From Hysterangium stoloniferum (taxonomy: Eukaryota; Basidiomycota; Agaricomycetes; Hysterangiales; Hysterangiaceae): a stretch of 64,000 nt of DNA. Of this stretch, positions 1 to 10,639 are shown piece by piece. The notes under the pieces were generated by a model that was not told where the DNA came from, made no database searches, and was given only the letters and a program-made list of their open reading frames with translations. Both the position numbers and the translations under genes were made by a program. The stretch lies in contig WHVD01000001.1 in the NCBI GenBank assembly GCA_015178975.1, positions 2,418,001 through 2,482,000 on the forward strand, read 5' to 3'. Position 1 is the stretch's first letter. Every line of letters begins with the position of its first letter.

Positions 1-684
1 CGGGCGGGGTTCGTGGGTCGTAGGTCGTAAGTCGGAGGTCGTGGGTTGTGAGTCGAGATAGTTGAGAGGGATAGATGCGCCGGAGCCCGCAGGCTCCGAC
101 TAGTGCGAGCGATGTGAATTAAGTAAGGTTTTTAGAGTGGAAAATGTTATTAGATTACTGGGGGGAATCTAAGCTAATTTTTTTCTGACTGGATTGTATG
201 TACAACATCTGCCAGTTTATATAGACCGTGGAATGCATGACATACCAAATCCAGTAATAACGAAACGAAACTAACAAAACATAAAACGGGAATAGTAAAC
301 ACCAAATTGGTGTTAGGAACGGGAGGAAACGGAGCGGAGTCCGAATCGTGACAAAGCATAACCCATAACGGGAAACAGAGCGGGAGCGGAGTCCTAAATC
401 GTGACAGGTCATTTGACTAAAATGGGAATGGGGCTCGATTAGAGCGGTGACAGGATTCTAAGCGGGGACCGGTGACTGGTGCATGGGACGAAGATGGACA
501 TAGACAGAGATGGAGTCCAGGGGAAGTCTGGTGACTGATATGTGTCGTAATGAGGTCGAATGTAACAAGTCTTGACGTAATGGAGTCCGGGCAGGAAATC
601 CTATAAACAGACAATTGGTGCTTGTAGCGCGTGAGGGCGTACGGGTTAGTGCCCGGAGTCCGGCGGGATTGTCCAGTCATAACA
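1..684 (-). repeat. LTR family A, left-truncated by window edge
   Basis: Reverse-oriented copy of the LTR that is complete at 59257-60053 and 3198-3950. It reads through the same blocks: the direct-repeat-like GTCGTAGGTCGTAAG start region, the block around 155-240 containing the transcribed-region sequence CCAGTTTATATAGACCG, and the end CAGTCATAACA at 674-684. The 5' end on the plus strand lies outside the window, so it cannot be told whether this is a solo LTR or belongs to a full element. Open frames inside it are not genes; LTR copies elsewhere share them. Confidence 0.85.
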
Positions 685-689
685 GTTCC

Positions 690-1185
690 CACCAGAGCCC
701 ACATGTCAACTTGTTTATGCCAGACTCTCTGTATGCACCCCACCCTATCTGTACCCAAATCTCTATACCCACTACCAGACAACCCACTGGGACCTGGACT
801 CCACCCTATATACACCTGACACTCTGTATCTCACGGACCAGTCACCGGACCCTGACTGGACTCCCTGAAACCCTTCTAACAGAGCATAGGAGGTTGTCCA
901 TAATCATTATAATATCAAATGTTTACTAATAAAAGCAAAATTGCTACAAAACTCCATATTTAAATAGCAGTATCTATTCTGAGACTATTATATTGTTAGC
1001 CACCAACCATAAGAAAAAATTCTCCATATTACATCCTAAACAATTCAGAATCAATTAATAGAACCTGTTGTATATAGTTTTCCAATTTATGTAAATACTT
1101 GCTAATACTTGGGTTGTTAATTTGTTTTTTAAAAACTAAACTGTAGTTATTTCCTAGTAAAATATATGAGATGTCATTGGAAATT
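690..1185. other. Degenerate LTR-like sequence then AT-rich spacer
   Basis: Bases 690-890 hold C-rich sequence with phrases (GGACTCCA, CAGTCACCGG) that resemble the plus-strand start of LTR family A, probably an old fragment. From about 900 to 1185 the sequence is AT-rich and I see no gene, repeat or motif. Confidence 0.3.
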
Positions 1186-1372
1186 TTTCATCCTATAACC
1201 TACCAGTTCCTAGTCAAGTTTATTTGTCAATCGTGTTTCCACTCTTCCCTTAGTTAGTAGTTTCTAGACACTGACAACTTGTATATAAACCTGCTGTAAA
1301 TGTAGTTACTAGACAATCAGAATATCGACTTCAATACCCCTCTAATCTCCGACTCCATTATCTATTCACTTC
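1186..1372 (+). repeat. Fragment of LTR family B, opposite orientation to 1468-2470
   Basis: The reverse complement of this stretch matches about 1905-2135 closely, including ATATTCTGATTGTCTAGTAA and the following transcribed-region block. It ends where gypsy polymerase coding sequence starts (about 1373). This is a truncated LTR copy with no second end visible. Confidence 0.7.
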
Positions 1373-1545
1373 AACTATGTGTTGATTTCAGAGGACTCAA
1401 TGCTGTCACAAAAAAGGACAAATATCCACTCCCACTTATATCTGACCTACTCGACACTCCATGGAACTGTGAAGAACAGAAACTGACGGGGACCAAACGG
1501 AAGAACTTGGCTTCAGCTTATGTGCTGCACCCTCGCAAGTTACCG

Positions 1546-1850
1546 TCGAGAGTTGGAGACTGAGAGAGTTGGAGACTGAGAGAGTTGGAGACTGAGAGAG
1601 TTGGAGACTGAGAGAGTTGGAGACTGAGAGAGTTGGAGACTGAGAGAGTTGGAGACTGAGAGAGTTGGAGACTGAGAGAGTTGGAGACTGAGAGAGTTGG
1701 AGACTGAGAGAGTTGGAGACTGAGAGAGTTGGAGACTGAGAGAGTTGGAGACTGAGAGAGTCGGAGACTGAGAGAGTCGGAGACTGAGAGAGTCGGAGAC
1801 TGAGAGAGTCAGAGACTGAGAGAGTCAGAGACTGAGAGAGTCGGAGATTA
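1546..1850 (+). repeat. 16-bp minisatellite inside a solo LTR
   Basis: About 19 head-to-tail copies of a 16-bp unit, TGAGAGAGTTGGAGAC. The first units are identical; the last six carry TTGG to TCGG or TCAG changes, so variants cluster at one end. There are no spacers. Confidence 0.95.
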
Positions 1851-1944
1851 GAGGTTGAAGTCGTAAATGTAGGTTGAATCGTAAATTGGATGGAGTCGGA
1901 ATGTGGTGGTCGTGAATAGATAATGGAGTTGGAAATTAGAGGGG

Positions 1945-2010
1945 TATCTAAGTTGATCTAAGTTGATCTAAGTTGATCTAAGTTGATCTAAGTTGATCTA
2001 AGTCGATATT
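1945..2010 (+). repeat. 10-bp tandem repeat
   Basis: About six copies of the decamer ATCTAAGTTG, the last changed to ATCTAAGTCG, within the same LTR. The opposite-orientation fragment at 1186-1372 has a single copy at the matching place, so the expansion is specific to this LTR copy. Confidence 0.9.
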
Positions 2011-3197
2011 CTGATTGTCTAGTAACTACATTTACAGTGGGTTTATATATGAGTTGTCGGCATCTAGAAACTACTAACTAAGGGAAGAGCGGAAACTCGA
2101 TTGACAAATAAACTTGACTAGAAACTGGAAGGTTACAATACAATAAGATCGGAAGCCGAGATTTAGCCGAGAGTGGGATTACGAGAGAAAAGGGAATAGT
2201 CCACGGGCTACAAGTATATATGGGCATATGTGAAACATAGAGTAAAACAGATCATCATAATGAAAAGGGACATATCAAAGCATAACCAGATGGTACGAGT
2301 ATATTTTGACAGGGGCGTAAATGGGGTTTGATCGCCGTGAAGGTATACATCAGTGTCGGTGTTCTGAAGGTTGCCGAAATAATGACTTGATCAATAACCC
2401 GGAACACCGATAGATGGTAGTATTCTCAGGGACCGTCAGATTGCGACATGGTTACAACACGGTCGTAACAGGAACACATTGATTTACACCAAGATAGACT
2501 TAAACATGCCTACCACTCAGTCTGGGTCTCCATGGGAGACGAGTGGAAGACCACTTTCAGAACCTGCTATGGGGCTTTTGAGTGGTTGGTGATGCCCTTT
2601 GGGCTCACCAATGCTCCATCTGTTTTTCAATGTTTTATTAATGACATTTTCTTTGACATGCTTGATGTATGTGTCATTGTTTATCTGGATGACATTCTTA
2701 TCTACTCTGAGGACTCTGCAAAACATGACAAACAGGTGAAGTTCTCTGAAGACTCAGATAACATGGTTCATTTGCAAATGGTAAAAAATGTACTTTTGAC
2801 ACAGACTCCATGGAATATCTAGGTTTCATAATGGGACCCAACAGACTCTGCATGGATCAAGCAAAAGTACAAGTCATCAAAGATTGGCCTGAACCCAGAA
2901 AAGTCAAAGATATACAAATCTTTCCTTGGCTTTGCCAATTCTTACCAATGGTTTATCCATGGATATTCCACAATCATGGTCCCCCTTACTCGTCTCACAT
3001 GCAAGGGTGCTCTGTGGAATTTTGATGATGATCAGTGTTGAAAAGCTTTCAATCTTTTAAAAGATTCTTTTTCTTCAGCTCCTATTCTTTCACATTGGAA
3101 ACTGGACTTCCCACTCATTGTAGAGATGGGTACCTCAGACTATGCACTTGGAGCAATTTTATCCATCCCGGACTCTAACAGAGAAGTATACCCTGTG

Positions 3198-3950
3198 TGT
3201 TACGACCAGAAAATCCCGCTGGACTCCAGGCACTAACCCGTACGCCCCCACACCCCACATGCACCAAATGTCTGTTTATAGGATTTCCCGCCTGGACTCC
3301 ATACGACAAGACTTGTTATGTTTCGACCTCATTACGACACACATCAGTCACCGGACCCCGCTCAGAATCCCGTCACCGCTCTAATTGAGCCCCGTTCCCA
3401 TTTTAGTCAAATGACCTGTCACGATTTAGGACTCCGCTCCCACTCCATTTCCCATTATGGGTTATGCTTTGTCATGATTTGGACTCCGCTCTGTTCCGTT
3501 CCATTCCTAACACCAAACTTGGTGTTTATTATTCCCGTTTTATGTTTTGTTAGTTTCGTTTCATCATTACTGGATTTGGTATGTCATTCACTCCACGGTC
3601 TATATAAACTGGCAGATGTTGTACATACAATCCAGTCAGAAAATTAGCTTAGATTCCCCCCAGTAATCTAATAACATTTTCCGCTCTAAAACCCTACTTG
3701 ATTCACACCACTCGCACTAGTCGGAGCCCACGGGCTCCAGCACATCTATCTCTCTCAACTCTCACGACCCACGACCTCCGACCTACAACCTACAACCCAC
3801 GAACCCTGCCCAGACTCCCCGGGATTCCCATCCACCTGTTTGAAATTGGACAACACGATCTAGCGAGGGCGCAGCCTATAAGCTGAAGCCAAGTTCTACC
3901 GGATATCCATGGGTTTCTCTGGAGACCTGCCCTGTGTGTGTATCCTAACA
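3198..3950 (+). mobile_element. Solo LTR (family A) inside gypsy RNase H, TSD CTGTG
   Basis: Begins TGTTACGACC and ends TATCCTAACA. The pentamer CTGTG flanks it on both sides (3193-3197 and 3951-3955). It is the same family as 59257-60053 (reverse orientation there) and as 1-684. Excision leaves an unbroken RNase H frame. Length is 753 bp. Confidence 0.95.
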
Positions 3951-4127
3951 CTGTGGCTCTTTTGTCCCAGACCTTCACTGGACTGGAGCTCAACTATGAC
4001 ATTCATGATAAGGAACTCCTAGCAATGTTTGCTGCTTTCAAAACTTGGCGACACTATCTGGAAGGCATGGGAACTCTGATTGACATTGTTACTGATCACA
4101 AAAATGTGGAATATTACCCTGCTCCTG

Positions 4128-4800
4128 TCCCATTCCATCCCTAACACCTAGTTTGGTGTTTACCTTTCCCATTTCAGGCTTCCCTATTCTGTCTGTAATT
4201 ATTACTGGATTTGGTATTGCATACATTCCATTATCTAAATAAGCTAGCTGTCACAACCTGTGTTTTCAGTAAACTGTCAGACCCAATTGGACTTCACGAA
4301 AACTCTCATCATTCATCAGTTCCCGATTCACACAAACTGTTGGCCTTCTGAATAACCCCATTAGGCACCTTCATTGTTCTTGATTGGTGTTTTCACCTGC
4401 CCCTTACCCTATACAATCGGAACAGTAATCCCACCTTTCTGTCCTCATAGCCTTTACCACCTACATCCAGATTTATAATGATCCATCAACCAGTCCCCAT
4501 TCACATCACTCTCTATTCTGTCCCATCTTCTCCATTAGTACTTCTGTTTGTTCTGTTTTCATTTGGCTAAGTGCCAGCTTTCTGTATATAAGCTGTTCAT
4601 GTATCATAGTTTTAAGGCAATCAGAATATCGACTCAGAACACTCCAAAACAACTCTCATAGTCTCACTCTAAAGTATCTTGCTCTCCACCTCTGCTTGCA
4701 CTCGCTTACCCTCAGTTTCTGACTCTTGGTCTCCAACTCTTTGACTCTCCAACCCAACCCTCAATTTATCCTTTGGTTTCCGATCAGTGACTTACTGTGA
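4128..4800 (+). repeat. LTR-like fragments
   Basis: Bases 4128-4250 resemble the middle of LTR family A (CCTAACACC, TTTGGTGTTTA, ATTACTGGATTTGGTAT, a degraded TATATAA-type stretch). Bases 4560-4800 resemble the transcribed region of family B (GTATATAAGC, GGCAATCAGAATATCGACT). Neither end of a full LTR is clear. The stretch between is unassigned. Confidence 0.5.
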
Positions 4801-4859
4801 GGATCATATGACAGGACTAGTTCTCACCCACCCAAAATTTAAGGACACCCAACAGTAAC

Positions 4860-5340
4860 TTGGAGGGTTGGTCCAAAAGAACTTCATCTTTGAAGTTATG
4901 GAAAAGATTTAAGAACACACACACTAAATCTTTGTTTCTGAAACTTGCGACTGTGACGGCCCAATATTAACCCGGTCGCGATCGACTTCTCATCGATCAC
5001 GTTCACGAGGCTAATGAGACACCAATGGTCAATATGGGTTAATAATACAGTAATAGAAAAATAGCAGGTTTATTCAAAAATAGATTGTGTCCTCTTCCTC
5101 TTCGTCTAGGGTATTCCGCTCCTCGAGCTCCTGCTCCTGCGCCTGCTCTTCAGTTATAAAATCTACACCTAACTGCGATGAATATATCCGAGCTCCATTG
5201 CAAAATTGAGGTAAGTGCCGGATATCAGCTGCCGTCGTCGCTTTGCACACCTCGCACTGTAAATCGTCTTCCAGGCAGCGGCGGCACTTTCCGCACTTCT
5301 TACAACTCCGTATGTGCGGTCCCTTCACTGTTTAGTATTT
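4860..5340 (-). pseudogene. Inverted, 5'-truncated paralogue of the zinc-finger gene at 7651-10075
   Basis: The minus strand at 5328-5074 encodes 85 residues that match the end of the 655-residue protein: a cysteine cluster (CKKCGKCRRC, CEVC), then EEQAQEQELEERNTLDEEEE against EEAQEQELEERSTLDEED. The match continues for about 200 bp past the stop, 5073-4860, into the 3' flank of the main gene (10110-10310), for example GTGATCGATGA and AAATCTTTTC. The copied block is therefore genomic, not a processed transcript. The match stops near 5340; the zinc fingers and all upstream exons are missing. The reading frame that remains is open, so a short cysteine-rich acidic peptide could be made, but no promoter was recognised. 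Confidence 0.8.
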
Positions 5341-7540
5341 GCTTAGTTAATTCCTCTCCGTGTTATCCATGTGAAAAGGTAGTTCGTAGAGAAACACTTC
5401 ACCTCTATTTAGGACAGTCCAAGTTCCTGATAGTGATGAGGATTCTTATGGAGACGCAATGCAGAGGTATGCCATATCCACTCGTGGAGTCAACGCCGGT
5501 AGTTTATATCCCTCTTTTCTTTGAATTAATTTATTTCACCTTACGCTTGCTACAGTGCTCGGTACTGTCACTGCCCCTACGAAGCTTGATGGAGAAAAAA
5601 CTATCAGAGGATTGATATCAGAGATACCCTTTATGGATGAAGAACATTACAACTGACCGCACCTTCCGCGATAGATAGAGACCATACAGATAGAAATTGG
5701 ATTTTCCGACAGAAGGATTTTAGGTCACATAAACGGATACTGGTATTTAATGCATTTCGACTCAGAAGCTCTATTGATGCAGGACTTAGGTATCGACAAT
5801 AATATTATCCATGCGGCCCAGGTGAGCCATTCGAGCTCGGTCTTGGGGCCAGCGGGCCAGTATTGGCGTCAAATTTTTTCAGTGCGAATATGTGACTTTT
5901 CTTCGCCGAATTCAGCCTATGTGAAGACGAAAATAGGAATCCTTCAGTAAGGGTATATATATTTTTATTAACCATTGATTCAGTGCAGATGGGATGAGGA
6001 GGAATAGCATAAAGCTCAAGGCTAGGGAATGTAAATCGCCGGCAGATATTGTGAGTGATCGTGGAGATGAAAAAGCATGTTGGGGTTTTGGTTCTTATCA
6101 AGGAGTATGGGGATATGATATCTGGGACTCATTGTGGGGGTCGTTTGAACCATCTGCTGAATTGCTTGCTATCTCAACGGTCGGTATTTGCGTTCTCTAC
6201 CTGTTTTCCTAGGGTGGCAGACTTGGCGAAGCCTGCAGTAGGTTGGCCACCACGTGTACCAGGAGTGAGGTAACATCGCGGCGATACATCTATACTGTAC
6301 TACTCTAGAACCCAACTCGCTGGCAGATTCATCTGACCATTCCAATTTTTCATTAAGAGGAACTGAGACTGTTTGTATTAGTATCTCCTTGACGGGCTGT
6401 AACCTTGTTCATTGTTCACATCTTCCATTCAAAAATCACGGATATTGCTGCCACACGGTTCACATTGGCAATATCACAATATCACAATCTCTCATCTTGC
6501 ACTGCATAAAGTCCTTTCAATACATTCTGAAGCCCATACTGGATGCCATTCGGTGAAGATCCAGCGTAGATCTGTGAGCAGACGGCAATGAGAGTTAGAA
6601 GTGTACTGGTTGTATTTATAGTCGACTATCCTTTACACCCATTCAGTGTAAACTTCTGCAGATTCTGATGGTCTTGAGTCTCGAATGCAGTATAAACTGA
6701 CGAACTATATGATGACTAGCCTTGATTAAGACTTCAATAAGGACCGGTTTTTTAATGACCTATCCGCATCGTGTTTCTGGTGTGGAGGAAGGCTGTTGTT
6801 GAATGGAAGACTCAATCCGATGACTTAAAATTCGACAATTCCTGTGTTTTCTCATGCTTGTGATCGAAGTTTGATACGGCAGGCAGTCACATCCGTTTAT
6901 TAGCCTTGTCGCACGGGGGTTCGACTTGCATTATTGAGTATTCATTTTTTATTACTATCTTGTTTAACAATTAACCCGCAATATATCTTGTAAGTCAGAG
7001 CTGTAGTGTAACAATCCAAGTTCATGTCGGTGGCTGACGCAGTGTGGCTGTGCGCTTTGTGCGCTTCACCATTTAATTAAATCAGAACACAGAAAAACAA
7101 AGGGAAGTATTATCAATGGAGACCCTATAACAATAATTATATCTCAGTCGACGGGTAGAAAGGAATCGACTGAGGTAGCTCTTGGTAGTTTGGGTGTATT
7201 TATACGTGACTTTGGAACAAAAGGGACAGAGATACCCGTAAATCACGTGCTTCTCACTGGCTCCCAATTGTATTACGTCTTAGAGCATGTGTAAGCCCTC
7301 ATTTCACAACAGGAAGGCTGTTCGCCTTACCTGGCAAATACTTCACCTCCTATCCCCCTTCTTATCTCTAGCCGGTCGTATTGATAATAAGGGTTACCAG
7401 CAGTAGACCGCTTCCGAATTAATATGGAGTTGGCACCCAACGCGTGTTATACACGAGGGTTAGGATTACTCAATTGCCCTGCGATATTGTAAAACAAAGA
7501 CAATCGCGGAAACCTTGAATTTGAGTTTGTTGATGTGGAT
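5341..7540. other. Long stretch without a recognisable gene
   Basis: Several open frames up to 145 codons occur (for example 5178-5615 plus and 5805-6101 minus), but none shows a known motif, a conserved partner elsewhere in the window or a convincing intron pattern. A minus-strand frame at 7267-7082 carries one CPFC pair and nothing more. Unidentified exons cannot be excluded. Confidence 0.4.
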
Positions 7541-7547
7541 AAGCAGA

Positions 7548-7554
7548 TATATAA
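7548..7554 (+). promoter_or_regulatory. Probable TATA box of the zinc-finger gene
   Basis: TATATAA lies 97 bp upstream of the chosen start ATG (7651), followed by a C/T-rich stretch typical of fungal transcription starts. It supports a transcript starting at about 7580-7620. Confidence 0.5.
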
Positions 7555-7650
7555 CCTCAAACCAACTCTCATTTCTTCTGCCAGTTTTTCCTTAACCACA
7601 GACTCGTCACCTACAACTTAGAATCAACAGTTCTTCTCAATTTCGCAATA

Positions 7651-10075
7651 ATGTACGCTCTATTTAACGACATTTCGTGTTTTCTTCATGTGATATTTCC
7701 ACCACCCTTCTAACGTGACCATTTTTTAGGGAAGACGCCCCTTATCCTAACCAGAGATTTTCTCCCCACGACTCATATGACCTGTGAGTGAGTTGTGTTG
7801 ATGTTGCGCAGCATGTTAATTAATTCTCATTTTTCTGGATTTTTTAGGCAAGGCCTATCTCGTCAATCGTCCCGTAGCCATGCTGCACACCCCGATTTTA
7901 ATCATTTTCGGGGCGTCCACGGTGGAGCCCTGGATGCATTGGGGCAAGAAGATCCCTTTCAATGGTTTTTTTCACAAGGACCACCTGATGAAAGGTATCC
8001 GCTGGGTCCCCTTACCTTCGATACTGGCGACACTAGTACCCAGTTCGTTTACCCTCCTGATTTATCAGGACTGGCATCCCCAAACGATTGGCTTGTTCCT
8101 TCAACCTTGAACTCGCGGTACAACCAACATTTATACAGTGAAGAGAGGTCCCGAATGAGGCTGGACAATATAATAGCATCGATTTCGGCCCCACCGCCAG
8201 GGGTCAGTGGGCATAGTCTGAGGTAAGTTTTCGGGTGATGCGACATCTTGCAATTTTCCACATCTAACGCGCGATTATGTCATAGCTATGGCCATCCTGT
8301 TCCTTCAGGGCTCAACTTGCCCTGCTCCCAACATTTTTATACTAGCGAAGACAGGTCCCGAATGGGGTCGAGGAACACAGAGGTCCCGCTTTCAGCTCTA
8401 CTGCCAGGAATTAATGAACATAGTTACCAGAGGTAAGTTCTCCGCACAGATACGACATATTACAAGATCTGACGCTCAATTTTATAGCAATTCCATGGAC
8501 TCATGGATATCCCATTTCCCCAACACGAGCACCTCTTCGAGGTGGGATGTGACGCCTGACTACGGATCGTGAGTCTGAGACTTCTAGTTATCGTTATTTT
8601 ATCTAACTACTTATTAAACCCAGCTTCCCGCAGAGTACACGGATGCATTCTGCCGAATCTCATTCCTCACAGTGGGATCCGTCCCCGGTTCCTATGGTGT
8701 TTCCAAGTTGTCGGGGGGCACCGTCCGACATGTTTCCAATGGGGATACCGCAGCAACCTCAATGCAATACGAGCATGCCCTCATATTCTTCACTTGGTGG
8801 ATGGAATGGCGGGTATGTGAGATCTAATCTTAACTCAAAGGACCGCTGATGGCGCAGCTTAAATTTAGATTTTTCAATCCTAAAACTACTATGTCAGCTA
8901 CCACCGGACCGTCTGATTCATCCTCCATATGCATGAATCCATGGAGCAAGACCGCTGCTGCTCCCGACTTTACGCAAACAGGCCATTCTGTCAGGTGTTT
9001 TCTCTCTGACTGGAGCTTCACTATAAATATGCTGATACTTGTGGTGTAGTTTGATGTCATTTCCAACTCTTTCACAGGAAGTGTCAAGAGAGCAGGCACC
9101 AAACTGGCCATCGGCCATCGCTTGGGTTGACGGGGCGCACACGTATGGAGTATTTTATTGATTGTTGACAACAAATGACTAATAAAATACAAACTCAGGC
9201 ACGCACCCGCCAACCCGAATTTAAATAATCGTGGTTCTGAACCACAGACAGAAAGTAAAAGCTTTACTGTCTGCGGAAACCAGAGCCCCAATAAACAACG
9301 AGTCAGCGGGCATCTGCCTGCTGACACTTTTATTTTTGTCCCACATGGGTCAAAACCACAACACAAACCAAAGGCACACAATAAACATGCCAAAAGGGTC
9401 CTTTTAGGTCCCAAGTGTCCTCGGGGAATCGCACCAGCACATTTTCCTAAATCTTCCTCCCCCTCTTCCTCGTCTCCCACCTCCTCTTCATCCTCGGGAA
9501 CTCACATTGAATTACGTTCATCAGAAGTGCCTTGTCCTTATGGGAACATGCACTGCAGAAAGACGGTGTGTAGTCTGGCGACCGTGTTGGACCACGCCCT
9601 GCGACACTGGGTGGTCCATGTTCGCGATGAGCTGCGAGCGATCAGAAATCATACAATCAAACTCTGCGATGGGCGCATTATCACCACAGAACACAAGCAT
9701 CGGATGGCAGAGCAATATTTCACACACTTCTGTCCGAATCCTGCCTGTCATCAAACTTGGTCAAGAGCAGACCAAGTCCGCACCCACATTAGGAACAGCC
9801 GCGAGTGCTCCTTGCTTGCTTACTGTGGAGGTTGTAAGGGATGCGGTGAGTGCCAGAACTGCCTGGCAGGCGATGCACAGTGTCAGAACTGCAAAAAATG
9901 TGCGAAACTACGGCGGCAGTTCATATCTGGAGCATACCTCACGATCGCAAAAGAACTCGGGTATGTTCCTCCGGGACGATTGGATAGAATTGTTATCCTT
10001 GATGAGGAGGCACAGGAGCAGGAGCTCGAGGAACGGAGTACCCTTGATGAAGAGGACGACGGCGGCATTGTATAA
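7651..10075 (+). CDS. Nine-exon gene for a zinc-finger, cysteine-cluster protein (655 aa), family not recognised
   Basis: Exons 7651-7676, 7730-7783, 7848-8222, 8286-8432, 8488-8568, 8624-8812, 8869-8994, 9050-9142, 9199-10075 join into one open frame of 656 codons. All eight introns are GT..AG, 53-64 bp, phase 2. ATG 7651 is chosen because exon 1 then ends in phase 2 like all others. Residues 1-360 are rich in Ser, Pro, Asn and Gln and look disordered; exon 3 (about 109-151) and exon 4 (153-200) are diverged duplicates (QHLYSEERSRM against QHFYTSEDRSRM). Residues 476-500 form C-x6-C-x12-H-x3-H, 542-567 C-x4-C-x12-H-x6-C, and 573-598 a cluster C-x2-C-x2-C-x2-C-x2-C-x6-C-x2-C-x2-C. The tail is acidic. 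Nucleic-acid binding in the nucleus is a reasonable guess only. A truncated copy sits inverted at 4.9-5.3 kb. It has no stop or frameshift. Confidence 0.8.
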
Positions 10076-10310
10076 ATAGGACTGATATTTTTGTTTTATG
10101 ATTTGATTAATTATATGATTTGGCGCTTGATGCCTCATTAGCGTTCTCTATGTGATCGATGAACAAGTCGGCCGCGACCCACGCCAACATTAGCTGTATC
10201 GCAGTCGCAAGCTTCGGAAACGAAGGTTTGCGCACGTGTGATCGTAAATCTTTTCTATAACTCCAAAGATGAAATTTTATCGGATAGATGGTTATATTTA
10301 TTGTCCAACA
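10076..10310 (+). other. 3' flank shared with the inverted paralogue
   Basis: About 200 bp after the stop codon match the reverse complement of 4860-5073, with shared blocks such as CTCATTAGC, GTGATCGATGA and AAATCTTTTC. This marks one edge of the duplicated segment. Confidence 0.75.
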
Positions 10311-10639
10311 TCGCGATTTCGGACGAGAAAGAAGGCACTAAGCTCTGAGCAATGCCGAAAAATTGACTGCTGTGAGGCATCCAACGTGTCCGCTCGATAA
10401 GGCCAGACGTAGTCCAAAAGCATTTCTAAATCTATTCGATTATCAGTCATGTAACACGAGTACGTGGCTTCTCGTGAGGGCCTCCGTTATTTGGTGACCA
10501 TGTCAAGCTTACTTACGATTGTTTTCTATTGTTTCACTCGAGAATTAAGAACTGTTTCAAGTTGTTTTGCGTCAACTATCTCATCCCTAGATTTTTTTAA
10601 CCATCTCCTTTAGTCACCTTTGGCTTCCAAGATTGATCA

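Larger units (their letters stand above)
1468..2470 (-). mobile_element. Solo LTR (family B) inside gypsy RT, TSD GGAAC
   Basis: Starts TGTGAAGAAC and ends GGTCGTAACA, with the host pentamer GGAAC directly before (1463-1467) and after (2471-2475). The gypsy reading frame continues across it, so this is a single LTR left after recombination. It shares the block AACTTGGCTTCAGCTTA and the GTCGTAACA terminus with family A but is longer (1003 bp) because of two internal tandem arrays. Confidence 0.9.
1373..4127 (+). pseudogene. Ty3/gypsy polyprotein remnant (reverse transcriptase and RNase H)
   Basis: Three pieces of one gypsy pol gene lie in order. Bases 1378-1467 encode [20 protein letters not shown], the start of the reverse transcriptase. 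Bases 2471-3197 encode the RT core with [13 protein letters not shown] and the catalytic YLDDILIYS, then the connection ([10 protein letters not shown]) and the start of RNase H (SDYALGAILS). Bases 3951-4127 encode the RNase H end (LNYDIHDKELL, VTDHKNVEYY). Two solo LTRs (1468-2470 and 3198-3950) split it. Removing the second one with one copy of its 5-bp duplication restores the frame as EVYPV-ALLSQTF. Frameshifts near 2502, 2780 and 2915 and a TGA after DDDQC (about 3028) show it is dead. No Gag, protease or integrase is visible, so the element is also truncated. Confidence 0.9.

Noticed and set aside
155-929. Small open frames on both strands at the window start
   Set aside because: They lie in LTR family A, and the same frames recur at 3318-3647 and 59527-60174 with the LTR.
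1546-1850. Regular repeats that might suggest a CRISPR array
   Set aside because: The units are contiguous 16-mers without spacers, and the setting is a eukaryotic LTR.
5178-5615. 145-codon plus-strand open frame
   Set aside because: It overlaps, on the opposite strand, the well-supported truncated paralogue (5328-5074) and has no motif of its own.
8830-9480. 216-codon minus-strand open frame
   Set aside because: It lies antisense across exons 7-9 and two introns of the closed nine-exon gene, so it is a shadow frame.
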